From assembly GCF_051857545.1 (NCBI RefSeq), contig NZ_JBPZHB010000006.1, positions 186,001-250,000 of the forward strand: a stretch of DNA of 64,000 nt. Direction: 5' to 3'. The notes beneath the pieces are model-generated. The model did not search any database, had not been told where the DNA came from, and worked only from the letters and a program-made list of their open reading frames with translations. This document shows, piece by piece, positions 1 to 8,188 of this stretch (positions are counted from its first letter, which is position 1; every line of letters begins with the position of its first letter). This stretch comes from Larkinella sp051857545 (GTDB lineage Bacteria; Bacteroidota; Bacteroidia; Cytophagales; Spirosomataceae). Made by a program: the position numbers and the translations under genes.

Positions 1-2
1 GC

Positions 3-386
3 CAGTTGTCCGGCGAATATTCCCTGGTGAAAGCGGCTGCCAAAATTGGTGCGATGGGACCCAAAACCGTGATTATCAAGAAAGGCGAACACGGCGCGCT
101 GCTGTTCCACGGTGGCCACATCTTTTTTGCGCCCGCGCTGCCCCTCGAAGAAGTCTTTGATCCAACCGGTGCGGGTGATACGTTTGCGGGCGGTTTTATT
201 GGCTATCTGGCCAGCACTGGCGATGTATCGTTCAACAACATGAAACGCGGTATTATTTACGGTTCTGCGATGGCGTCGTTCTGCGTCGAAAAATTCGGTG
301 CCGAACGGCTCTTTAATTTAACAACAGATGAGATCAACGAGCGCGTAGCGAAGTTTGTGGAGTTATCGGCGTTTGAAATTCAGTAG
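3..386 (+). CDS. PfkB-family carbohydrate kinase, C-terminal part (5' end outside window)
   Basis: This is the C-terminal ~127 residues of a ribokinase/PfkB sugar or nucleoside kinase, which phosphorylates its substrate with ATP in the cytoplasm. The family signature DPTGAGDTFAGGF is present about 52 residues into the visible part; its GAGD contains the catalytic-base aspartate and the anion hole. The reading frame is open to the window edge and the first methionine-like codon seen is only an internal TTG, so the true start lies upstream. The stop codon is followed at once by a 24-bp inverted repeat shared with the convergent M16 gene. The substrate cannot be told from this fragment. Confidence 0.9.
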   Translation, partial: QLSGEYSLVKAAAKIGAMGPKTVIIKKGEHGALLFHGGHIFFAPALPLEEVFDPTGAGDTFAGGFIGYLASTGDVSFNNMKRGIIYGSAMASFCVEKFGAERLFNLTTDEINERVAKFVELSAFEIQ

Positions 387-467
387 GTACCCACGGACTT
401 TAGTCCGTGAGATTCTAGCACGAGTCCAGGATGTGCCTGAATTTCACGGACTAAAGTCCGTGGGTAC
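387..467. repeat. Perfect 24-bp inverted repeat between convergent stop codons
   Basis: Arms 387-410 and 444-467 are exact reverse complements (24/24), separated by 33 bases. Each arm contains the smaller palindrome GGACTTTAGTCC. The left arm starts right after the TAG of the kinase gene, and the right arm reaches the TAG of the M16 gene on the other strand. The hairpin can form in both transcripts, so a bidirectional terminator is the simplest reading. There is no clear U-tract. Confidence 0.85.
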
Positions 468-1750
468 TATTTTCCACCAACCACCACTTCAATCAACGAC
501 CCATCCGGCAAATACCGGTTGGCCATTTCCAGAACCTGATCTGCCGTGACGGCACGAATGTGATCGATGTAGGTCGAGATGTAGTCGGCGGGTAAACCGT
601 CGAAGAGCAGCGCTTTATAGCGGTCGGCAATTTCAAACGGCGTATTGAGATTGCCCACGTAGGAGCCCGCCATGTAGTTCCGAACCGTTTCCAGTTCGTC
701 GTCCGGCACCAGTTCCTCGCGCATCCGCCGGATTTCCTTCCCGATTTCATCGAGTGTTTCCTGCGTATTTTCGCGTTTGACGTCAGTTCCGATCAGGAAC
801 GATCCCTCATTGGGGTGCATCGCCAGATTCGACCAGATTCCGTACGTAAATCCTTTTTCTTCCCGAATGTTTTTCATCAGCCGGGAGCCGAAATAACCGC
901 CCAGCACTTCGTTCATCACCAGCGCCGGAAAATAATCCGGGTGTTTGCGGGTAAATAACAACCGCCCCAGCCGGATCGACGATTGCAGGCTGTCGGGTTT
1001 ATCAACCAGACCCGGCGACGGATCGCTGATGGCGGTTTTTGCCGCATCATCGGTTTCCAGAACGGTTTCAACGACCTGATGGCCGAGATATTGGTTGATC
1101 AACGCGATCTCGGTTTCGGTAATCTGGCCGGCCACCATCACCCGGAAGGGCCGTTGCCGGATGCGCTGCCGGTAGTAAGCTTCCACCCCGTCCCGCTGAA
1201 TCGCTTCCAGCGTTTCCGGTTTCTGGTTATGGCCGTAGGGATGGTGGGCACCGAAAACCTTTTCCCGAATCTGACGGCTGGCGACGAAGTTGTTTTTCTC
1301 CAGATTCACCCGCAGTGTTTGCAGCGTAATGTTTTTCTGGTGATTCAGTTCTTTTTCCGGAATAACCGACTCCATCAGCATTTCCTGAATCATCGGCAAC
1401 AGCGCCGGCAGGTGCTTTGTCAAACCGTAAACCGTCAGGCTGGCGCGGTTGGTCCCGCTTTGCTGCTCGACAAAAGCCCCGTAGCGGTCAAAATATTCAC
1501 TGATTTGGGCCGAAGTGTGTGAATGGGTTCCTTCTGTCAGCATTTTCATCGCCAGCGACGACAGCCCCGGTAAGGGTTCATACCACGCCCCGGCGTCGAA
1601 AATCACTTCCAGCCGGATAATGGGCTGCTGGCCGGCGTTAATCCAATACATCGGCTGACCATTGTCCATTGCCAGCGTCGCGATGGCTGGCACCCTGACC
1701 TCTTCAATTCGTTTATATTCGGGGGCTTCGGTTCGGTTTACAACTTCCAT
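467..1750 (-). CDS. M16-family peptidase homologue lacking the zinc site
   Basis: A 427-residue protein with the two-lobed M16 (pitrilysin/insulinase) architecture. The N-terminal half has the FDAGAWYEPLPGLSSL region where active members carry HxxEH followed by a distal Glu. The C-terminal half has the YFGSRLMKNIREEKGFTYG motif typical of M16_C. The inverted zinc motif is absent: the aligned stretch reads SLAMKMLTEGT and the downstream glutamate is also not seen. By family knowledge such members are non-catalytic subunits that pair with an active M16 protein, but no partner is adjacent. No signal peptide is visible. The start is the ATG at 1750, just after the porV terminator. Confidence 0.88.
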   Translation of the reverse strand: MEVVNRTEAPEYKRIEEVRVPAIATLAMDNGQPMYWINAGQQPIIRLEVIFDAGAWYEPLPGLSSLAMKMLTEGTHSHTSAQISEYFDRYGAFVEQQSGTNRASLTVYGLTKHLPALLPMIQEMLMESVIPEKELNHQKNITLQTLRVNLEKNNFVASRQIREKVFGAHHPYGHNQKPETLEAIQRDGVEAYYRQRIRQRPFRVMVAGQITETEIALINQYLGHQVVETVLETDDAAKTAISDPSPGLVDKPDSLQSSIRLGRLLFTRKHPDYFPALVMNEVLGGYFGSRLMKNIREEKGFTYGIWSNLAMHPNEGSFLIGTDVKRENTQETLDEIGKEIRRMREELVPDDELETVRNYMAGSYVGNLNTPFEIADRYKALLFDGLPADYISTYIDHIRAVTADQVLEMANRYLPDGSLIEVVVGGK

Positions 1751-1779
1751 TGTTCAATCAATTGCAATGCTCAGGCGGT

Positions 1780-1811
1780 AAAAAAAGAATGGCACGCCCG
1801 AAGGGTGCCAT
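1780..1811 (-). terminator. Intrinsic terminator after porV
   Basis: On the minus strand a GC-rich stem (ATGGCACCC pairing with the GGC/GTGCCAT side, 1789-1811) is followed by a run of seven T residues (complement of 1780-1786). It lies between the porV stop and the M16 start. Confidence 0.75.
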
Positions 1812-1835
1812 CGTTACAGTTGAAGTTAGGTTCGC

Positions 1836-3083
1836 TTATTCAAGATTGTCATCGGCATCGTCCACTTCGGCTGATTTGGCTTTTTTGTCGATGTCGATGA
1901 TCAACGAAATTCGGAAGGTTTGCGCCAGCGGGCTACCCTGCGTGACCGGAATCAAATAGGCAAAGTCGATCCCGTATTTCTGTTGCAGCCGAATGCCCAG
2001 ACCGGTCGTAAAGTATTGCCGACCGCCTTTCAGGCGAGGTTCGTGGTAATAGCCAACGCGGGCAGCGAACTGTTCGTTATACCAGTATTCAATACCAGTG
2101 GCAATGTTGATTTCCTTGACCTCTTCCGAGAAGCCATCGGGCGCATCGGAGAACGAACCGAAAATCGAGCTGAGGGTTGGCCGGTTCGGATCTTTCCCCT
2201 GTGCAATGATAGGATTGACACCGTTGTACTGAACCACCCCGTTGACGGTTTGGTACACCGGCGGAGTCGGTACCATCAACTTGTTCAGGTCGAGAATGAA
2301 GTTGAATTTGTTGAATTTATCGGTATACAACGTCAGGGCCGTCCCTAATTTCAGGTTGGTTGGGATGGGCGCTGGTGTAGACGTACCGTAGGTTACTTTA
2401 CCGCCAATGTTGGAAATAATCCCGCCGAAGGCCCATTTGAACCCTTTGCCGGTAATATCGTCCCGAACTTCGTTCTGGTAGAAAGCACTAATGTCGAAAG
2501 CCGCCGTCGATGCCGGTTTCAGCGAGACGCCATTGACCGAGTAATTGCCGGAAAGGTTAGAGTTGATGTAGCGCAGGTTGACGCCCATCGAGAAGTTTTG
2601 AAACAACCGGCGGGAATACGAAGCCGTGACGGCATATTCTCTGGAATTGAATGAACCGGCCGGCTGACCCAGAATGGTCGTAAAGTCGATGGTTCCCATA
2701 TCGAAATACATCAGCGAAAGACCGATCACATCGTTCTTACTCACTTTTTTGTAGCCCGATAAGAACGTAAAATACATATCGTCTACCCCGATACTCCGCA
2801 GCCAGGGCGTATACGACAACGCCAGCCCCTGATTCTTCTCGGCAAAAACCAGCTTCGCCGGATTCCAGAAAACCGCATTGGCGTCGGCACCCAGCGCGGC
2901 ACCGGCATCCCCCAACCCGGCACTGCGGGCGTCGGGCGTAAAGTTCAGGAACGGCAATGACATTTGAGGAATCCGGTACGCAACCGTGTCCTGTCCCATT
3001 AACCCCCCACTAACCTGGGCATTCGAAACAAGCGGAAGTGTCAGGCAACCAAGTAAACAAATTGACGATAAGGTACGTGTCAT
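1836..3083 (-). CDS. porV: Type IX secretion system outer-membrane protein PorV
   Basis: A 415-residue outer-membrane beta-barrel of the FadL/PorV type with a cleavable signal peptide (about residues 1-22, ending SNAQ). PorV shuttles T9SS substrates from the translocon to the PorU sortase and is needed for their surface attachment. The N-terminal segment LPFLNFTPDARSAGLGD followed by ADANAVFWNPAK is the family signature. The rest alternates amphipathic strands, with GIEYWYNEQFAARVGYYHEPR near the C-terminus. It lies directly downstream of porU, which fits its role. The 117-base gap carries its own -7 box, so it may be transcribed separately as well. Confidence 0.92.
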   Translation of the reverse strand: MTRTLSSICLLGCLTLPLVSNAQVSGGLMGQDTVAYRIPQMSLPFLNFTPDARSAGLGDAGAALGADANAVFWNPAKLVFAEKNQGLALSYTPWLRSIGVDDMYFTFLSGYKKVSKNDVIGLSLMYFDMGTIDFTTILGQPAGSFNSREYAVTASYSRRLFQNFSMGVNLRYINSNLSGNYSVNGVSLKPASTAAFDISAFYQNEVRDDITGKGFKWAFGGIISNIGGKVTYGTSTPAPIPTNLKLGTALTLYTDKFNKFNFILDLNKLMVPTPPVYQTVNGVVQYNGVNPIIAQGKDPNRPTLSSIFGSFSDAPDGFSEEVKEINIATGIEYWYNEQFAARVGYYHEPRLKGGRQYFTTGLGIRLQQKYGIDFAYLIPVTQGSPLAQTFRISLIIDIDKKAKSAEVDDADDNLE

Positions 3084-3143
3084 AAAAGAGGTTTAATTAA
3101 CTCCCGAATCAGCGCGTTCGTTGGGTAACCAGGGTAAGAACGC

Positions 3144-3151
3144 CAAATTTA
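3144..3151 (-). promoter_or_regulatory. Bacteroidota -7 box for porV
   Basis: The minus strand reads TAAATTTG, matching TAnnTTTG, about 60 bases before the porV ATG. No clear -33 element was found at the expected distance. Confidence 0.45.
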
Positions 3152-3200
3152 CGATGTTTAAGATAGAATATAAAAGGACGATTAGAATATATTTTTATAA

Positions 3201-6200
3201 CTATCTAACGTAGAGCAACTTGCCCGAATGCATGGCCGACGAGCCATCCGACATTGAACGCAAAATAAGCCGATATACATACAAACCGGGTATAACGGCA
3301 GCTCCGCCCGGCATGGTTCCGTTCCAGCTTAGTCCGGTAATAGACGCGTTGCAGTTGGAACATTGATCGATTCGTTCGCTCACCGTTCGGCCGCTCAAAT
3401 CGGTAATCAGCAGCGTACTTTCTAACGCATCGCCGGGCCGATTGTGTTGCAAACCGAAGTTCGCTTGTTCCTGAAATGGGTTGGGTGTTACAGCAACCGA
3501 CCGAATGACCAGGGGCGGTTGTGCGGAAACTACAAAAGTCAACGTTGTTTCCGATGGATTATTGTAAACATCCCACGCTTTTACCTGAACTGTGTACGCA
3601 CCCGGTGGCAGGTTTGGCCAGTCATACTGAACCGTCCCGCCCCCCGAATCATCCAGATTGGGTGTAAAATACGCATTCACCACAACCGGCGTCCCGTCGT
3701 TCAGACGAACCGTTATTTCGTGACCAATACCATTACGCGCAATATTGATGCCATTTTCGTCATTTAGTTTGGCAATCAGTGTAGTAATCGGTCCAAAAAC
3801 CGTTCCGCCGTCTCTAAAGGTTGTATCGTTTATAAACAGACGGATGACCGGCGGCTTCGCATCGGCCACCGGATTCGGGACGCTGTTACCGATTAATAAA
3901 TTATCGTAACTCCCGGCGGCTTCGACCAGACTGTCCGCCTGAACAGCATACAGAAACAGTTTTCCCAGACCAACGCGGTAGTCCAGATCTTTGGGCATCA
4001 CAAACTGACAGACGAACCTGCCATTCTGAACGCGCACCTGACCGGCATATAACGGACTCCGGTATTCGGCATAGTTCATTGGCGGACTGAACTCGGTGCC
4101 GTTGGTCGTTATGGTGTCCGCTTTGTCGAACAGCGTCACTTTTACGTACCCATTAAATGGATTAAGAACCGACCGGCCCTGCTGAACTTCGCCTTCCAGC
4201 CGAACGGTTTCCAGCGCCCGGAGCGTGTCGGCCTGGGCTCCAACGGTTTTTCCATTGATGCGGGTCAGTACGGCCTGGGCTGTCGGAAAAGCCAGTTGCA
4301 TGGACGGATCGCCCAGGAGCGTAAAGTTGCGGTTTAGGCTTCCGCTAAGGCTGCCATTTTTAGTCAGCCGGATCAAATCGCCCAGCCGGGGCGCACCGTC
4401 GGCGGTATTTTGGGCGAGGGCGTCGTAAAAGGCGTTGTTCAACAGATAATTCGTACTGGCGTAAACCGGTCGGGCCGTCGTCAGCAGGGCAATGCTGCCG
4501 CCCTGCGGGTTTAACAAGGCCAGTTCGGCCCCGGACGTCTGCGCCGGATCGTCGTAGCGACCAAACTGGCAGGTGGCCGTCACAAAAATCGGGAGCCGCT
4601 GGTTGGTCCAGCCCAGAATGTCCTGCAAGGTCACCACCTGTTCCTCGGCCCAACCCGACTCGCCCCCGTGGCCCGTATAATTGACAATCAACCGACCGTC
4701 GTTCAACGCCTTCGTAATGGCCTGATTCACGAGCGGAGCTTTTTGCCCGCCAGGGCTCGACTCTTGGGCAAAACTGTCCAGATACAGTTTTTCGGCCCGA
4801 AACGGCGGTCGTAAGGTCGTTATTTTCTGGGCCAGCCGGTCAGCATCGGTTTGGTGAATGTTCGGAAAATCACGGTCGCCATCGTCGGCCACAAACGAAA
4901 TTTTCGTCTGCCAGTCGCCCGGCAGTTTCCCCGTAGCGGCATAGCGGATCAGCTTATCGACCATCGTCCGGGCTTCTTCAGCGGATTTCACCGGCAGTCG
5001 TCCCACACCAATGTCCAGTGAATGGTCACCCGAAAAATCTTCCGTCCACTCGCCCTCGGCGGTTTCCAGAAACCCGAAATAATCGTCGGAACTGTAGCTC
5101 AAAACCGGGTGCAGCGACTCCCGGCTTTCGTAGGTTGGCAACGTGGCCGCCAATTGGGCCGGGGTCAGCAACTTCGAATAGTTTTTGTAATCGAACGTCG
5201 CATCGCCAAACAGCAGCAGGTATTTGAGCTTATTGGGCGTCTGGTTGTTCAGCCAACGGGCAAAATCCCGAAGGGCCGTGGGGTCGGGCTGTCCCGACGC
5301 AAATTCGTTGTACACTTCCTGCGAACTGACGACCAGCACATCGAGTTGATCGTTTTTCCGGCGAAAATCGGCCAGCCGTTCGGCCTGTGCTCGCCAGCTC
5401 GCCGGGGTAACGATCAGCAAATCGGGCGTTTCACGGCTTTGCAGGTTCTGGTTGGCAACCACAACGGCGGTTTCTGGCGTGCTTGCCTGCTCCAGCGAAA
5501 AAACCAGGTATTCCCGCAAGCGGTTTCCCACGGCCGGCAGGCTTCCCTCCTGCTTGTCATTGACCGTGACGGGCATCGAAACCGGCCGTTGCCGGTTGGT
5601 CACATCCCACACCTGCATGGTAGCATTGGCCTGCTGAATAAGGTAGCGGACGGTTGCCGAACGAGCCGATTCCAGCGATCGGAAAAGAAACGGTTCGTCA
5701 TACCGGCGAAGGATGCGCCGGGTCTGAAGCGCCAGCGATTGGAGATAGCCCTGCCCGTTTCTGTCGTACGACAATGTCAGTTTCACCGGACTTTCCAGCG
5801 AAACGGGCGTTAGGGTAAACGTCTGGCGGTTTTGACGGCCTTTCCGATCATACTGGTAATCCGTTACGCTTTCGATAGTTTGAGTTCCGACGACTTGCGC
5901 CCCCCATTTCAACTGAAACTGGGTATTGATCAGCGCACGTCCTACCACATCGGAAGTAACCAGCGCACTCGAACCGGGGACGATACCGGGCAAATTGAAC
6001 GACACGGTTTTATCGGTTCCGATGCCGAGGTATTCCAGCCACTCCCGGCCCGACCGAACCAGGTTGGTCATTTCCCCGCCCGCTTTGTAGAACGCGTAGT
6101 CGTCAAATTCGGTGATTACTGTACCGGTTTGCGGCAGCGTAGGCTGAGTGGCGATGCGTTTGCCGGTTTTCTGACCGAACGTCAGAAAATAATACGTCGT

Positions 6201-6629
6201 ATCGGTATAGGGATTGATCTGGTGCGAAAATCGCCGGGTGGTCGAATCGTAGGAAATGGGGTGCGGACTTTCGGCAAAAAAATAGACGGCATCGCTGGTG
6301 TCGAAACGGCCATCGGTTTCGCCGGTTACCCAAATGGCATTTTCGGTCAGGTCGCGCGGGCGGTCTTTGATGTTGGCTTGCGGTAAGGCGGCTCCTCCGT
6401 TGCCAAAAAGTCGGATCGTACGCGGGTCGACGGTCGAAACAGGGACACCCGACTTCGTCAGAAAAGCCGCATCGAGTTTGTAAATGCCGGTTTTGGTAAT
6501 GCCAATTTTCAGCCACGATCCCTCGGCCAATGCGGACGGCACCGGTTGCGCCTGGGTAGCCAGAGCCCATCCGATTCCAAGCAGCCAACCTGCAAAACCG
6601 CATCTAGTCCGTTTTTTCCACCCAAACAT
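3201..6629 (-). CDS. porU: Type IX secretion system sortase PorU
   Basis: A 1142-residue C25 (gingipain-like) peptidase that acts at the cell surface: it removes the C-terminal signal of T9SS substrates and attaches them to lipopolysaccharide. A signal peptide ends at about residue 27 (ATQAQ). An N-terminal beta-rich region is followed by the C25 domain with YLLLFGDATFDYKNY, the catalytic His in NYTGHGGESGW and the catalytic Cys in FVTATCQFGRYDDP. The C-terminus has an Ig-like part and a T9SS-type domain (TPNPF ... DLSGRTV ... GLYVYRL), as in PorU homologues. The start overlaps the end of the SprT-like gene by 26 bases; porV follows. Confidence 0.94.
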   Translation of the reverse strand: MFGWKKRTRCGFAGWLLGIGWALATQAQPVPSALAEGSWLKIGITKTGIYKLDAAFLTKSGVPVSTVDPRTIRLFGNGGAALPQANIKDRPRDLTENAIWVTGETDGRFDTSDAVYFFAESPHPISYDSTTRRFSHQINPYTDTTYYFLTFGQKTGKRIATQPTLPQTGTVITEFDDYAFYKAGGEMTNLVRSGREWLEYLGIGTDKTVSFNLPGIVPGSSALVTSDVVGRALINTQFQLKWGAQVVGTQTIESVTDYQYDRKGRQNRQTFTLTPVSLESPVKLTLSYDRNGQGYLQSLALQTRRILRRYDEPFLFRSLESARSATVRYLIQQANATMQVWDVTNRQRPVSMPVTVNDKQEGSLPAVGNRLREYLVFSLEQASTPETAVVVANQNLQSRETPDLLIVTPASWRAQAERLADFRRKNDQLDVLVVSSQEVYNEFASGQPDPTALRDFARWLNNQTPNKLKYLLLFGDATFDYKNYSKLLTPAQLAATLPTYESRESLHPVLSYSSDDYFGFLETAEGEWTEDFSGDHSLDIGVGRLPVKSAEEARTMVDKLIRYAATGKLPGDWQTKISFVADDGDRDFPNIHQTDADRLAQKITTLRPPFRAEKLYLDSFAQESSPGGQKAPLVNQAITKALNDGRLIVNYTGHGGESGWAEEQVVTLQDILGWTNQRLPIFVTATCQFGRYDDPAQTSGAELALLNPQGGSIALLTTARPVYASTNYLLNNAFYDALAQNTADGAPRLGDLIRLTKNGSLSGSLNRNFTLLGDPSMQLAFPTAQAVLTRINGKTVGAQADTLRALETVRLEGEVQQGRSVLNPFNGYVKVTLFDKADTITTNGTEFSPPMNYAEYRSPLYAGQVRVQNGRFVCQFVMPKDLDYRVGLGKLFLYAVQADSLVEAAGSYDNLLIGNSVPNPVADAKPPVIRLFINDTTFRDGGTVFGPITTLIAKLNDENGINIARNGIGHEITVRLNDGTPVVVNAYFTPNLDDSGGGTVQYDWPNLPPGAYTVQVKAWDVYNNPSETTLTFVVSAQPPLVIRSVAVTPNPFQEQANFGLQHNRPGDALESTLLITDLSGRTVSERIDQCSNCNASITGLSWNGTMPGGAAVIPGLYVYRLILRSMSDGSSAMHSGKLLYVR

Positions 6630-7206
6630 GCGCCCAAATTGATACTCTCAATCCTGTAGTCTTCTCCGTACAAACGACGCGGGTTCGCCGTTTCATGCCC
6701 CGGATGTATTCTTTCTGCAAAAAACGAAACGTCTCCCCTTCCGGCATCTCCACCAGCAACTGTTTTCCTGCGGGTTGCTCATCCATTTCCCGCAACGAAC
6801 GGGTAAGCGTCGGATGTGCCCCCGTCGAAGCCGCCGGATTACTGAGATACTGTTTCAATGGAATCAATACGGTTTTGGGGAAAACCGACTCGTGCAACAC
6901 GGGCTGCATGACTTCCCGGAAGGTTTTTTTCCAGATCGGTCCGTGCGGCTGACCAAACCGCCGATAGCGTTGGTAAACCAGCAAATGAGCGACTTCGTGC
7001 AGGTAAGTAATCAGAAAAGCGTAGGGATTCAGGTCGCTGTTGACGGTAATGGTCAATCCTTTTCCGGGTTCGGCCCGAAAATCGCCCAGCTTCGTACGCC
7101 GGGGACGCGACGCAACAAATGTGAAGGGATGATTTTTCCACAAATCATAACAATAGGTGACGGCATGGCCCGGCAGGTGTTTTTCAAATAGACGAAGTAC
7201 TTCCAT
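6604..7206 (-). CDS. SprT-like zinc metalloprotease domain protein
   Basis: About 200 residues. The zincin motif HEVAHL (near residue 71 from the ATG) and the downstream HGPIWKKTF segment are the hallmarks of the SprT family; a C-terminal basic region with CTEK may be part of a zinc-ribbon-like tail. SprT-type proteins are cytoplasmic; the eukaryotic member Spartan cleaves DNA-protein crosslinks, but the bacterial role is unclear. I chose the ATG at 7206, because the further upstream start at 7221 is a TTG lying in the neighbouring terminator. The 3' end overlaps porU by 26 bases, suggesting translational coupling with a secretion gene of unrelated function. Confidence 0.85.
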   Translation of the reverse strand: MEVLRLFEKHLPGHAVTYCYDLWKNHPFTFVASRPRRTKLGDFRAEPGKGLTITVNSDLNPYAFLITYLHEVAHLLVYQRYRRFGQPHGPIWKKTFREVMQPVLHESVFPKTVLIPLKQYLSNPAASTGAHPTLTRSLREMDEQPAGKQLLVEMPEGETFRFLQKEYIRGMKRRTRVVCTEKTTGLRVSIWAHVWVEKTD

Positions 7207-7213
7207 TCCCACT

Positions 7214-7251
7214 AAAAACAAAAAAGCCCTATCATAAAGATAAGGCTTTTT
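7214..7251 (-). terminator. Intrinsic terminator after the small lipoprotein gene
   Basis: On the minus strand GAAAAAGCC-TTATC pairs with GATAGGGCTTTTT around a 5-base loop and runs into a T-rich stretch. It ends right at the SprT-like gene, and its arms also lie in that gene's leader. Confidence 0.75.
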
Positions 7252-7278
7252 CCGTCAGTTCGTTTTCAGACCGTCGGA

Positions 7279-7470
7279 TTACTTCGTCGTATCGGCAGCC
7301 GCGCTGTCAGCCGGAGCAGCCGTCGCGCTGTCGGTCGACATCATGCTGCTGTCTGATGACATCGTAGCCGTGCTGTCTGTTGTTGTCGTTTCTTCCGTTT
7401 TGGGTTTGCTTTGGCAGGCTGCGAAGGTAAGCATGCTTCCTACGAACAGAAGTGCAAATACTTTTTTCAT
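7279..7470 (-). CDS. Small Ser/Thr/Ala-rich lipoprotein
   Basis: 63 residues. A lipoprotein signal peptide with lipobox LTFAAC places the lipidated Cys at residue 19. The mature part is almost only Thr, Ser, Asp, Ala, Glu and Met in loose repeats (STATMSSDSSMMSTDSATAA), so it should be disordered and acidic. No enzyme domain is visible. Such low-complexity lipoproteins are common and poorly characterised in Bacteroidota. The gene is monocistronic: it has its own promoter and a terminator. Confidence 0.8.
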   Translation of the reverse strand: MKKVFALLFVGSMLTFAACQSKPKTEETTTTDSTATMSSDSSMMSTDSATAAPADSAAADTTK

Positions 7471-7500
7471 TGCGTCTCGGGGCGTTTAAGGTTTGAGTCC

Positions 7501-7529
7501 CAAATTTAACATAAAATCAAAAAATACAA
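7501..7529 (-). promoter_or_regulatory. Promoter of the small lipoprotein gene
   Basis: Minus-strand -7 box TAAATTTG (7508-7501) with TTG (7529-7527) 18 bases upstream, matching the Bacteroidota -33/-7 pattern. The predicted transcript starts about 24 bases before the ATG. Confidence 0.55.
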
Positions 7530-7595
7530 TAACATCCTGCCCCTCAACTGGTAAAATATAGGATAGGCTTCTTATTATCACATTACATATGGTAT

Positions 7596-8087
7596 TTATT
7601 CTGTACTGCGACCGGATCGGGCTTTGAATCGGTCATACATGCCGGTGCTGCGAAAAGTCAACAGTTTATGCCCGAAATAATTGGCCAGAAAGCTGAATCC
7701 CATTCCGACGACGTGTGAGCTTTTTTCGCGCCAGAATAATGATGCGGTCGGGAAATGCGGATTGGCGACCCATTTCAGCGTTGCCACCGCCATGCCCACC
7801 TGCACACCCCAGGCAACCAACGCAATCACCAGAAACTTGACGACTTCACGACCGGTATTGCCGGTTTCCCGGGCTGAAAAAGCATAATTCTTGGTGGGGA
7901 GAAAACTGACTACCGTAGCCGTCAGGTAGCCCAATAAAACGCTGGTATCGAAATTGAAGAATTTTCGATAGAAGATTTGAGAGACGAAGTTGACCGTTGC
8001 TCCTAAAAGCGCCGTTAAAAAGAATGTAAAAAAGCTTTTCCCTTTTACTTCCTGGGTTGTAGGCTGGCTGTTATTCACACTGATCAC
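7596..8087 (-). CDS. GtrA-family membrane protein
   Basis: 163 residues with four predicted transmembrane helices and the GtrA/DPMS-like signatures: GATVNFVSQIFYRKFF near the N-terminus, the conserved short motif FLPTKNYAF between helices 2 and 3, and FSFLANYFGHKLLTF at the end. Family members help flip or deliver polyprenyl-linked sugars for cell-surface glycan decoration. Here no glycosyltransferase is adjacent, so the substrate is unknown. It follows nuoN on the same strand but has its own -7 box. Confidence 0.88.
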   Translation of the reverse strand: MISVNNSQPTTQEVKGKSFFTFFLTALLGATVNFVSQIFYRKFFNFDTSVLLGYLTATVVSFLPTKNYAFSARETGNTGREVVKFLVIALVAWGVQVGMAVATLKWVANPHFPTASLFWREKSSHVVGMGFSFLANYFGHKLLTFRSTGMYDRFKARSGRSTE

Positions 8088-8119
8088 CTGGTGCAGAGGA
8101 GTTTAGTTGTTTGAGAACT

Positions 8120-8127
8120 CAAAGGTA
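8120..8127 (-). promoter_or_regulatory. -7 box for the GtrA gene
   Basis: The minus strand reads TACCTTTG (TAnnTTTG) 33 bases before the ATG. No convincing -33 element was seen. Confidence 0.4.
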
Positions 8128-8188
8128 AAAAACTACCCGAATTACACCTGTATCGGTGAAGAGTTTATGAGCCAACGGTTGACAGGCC

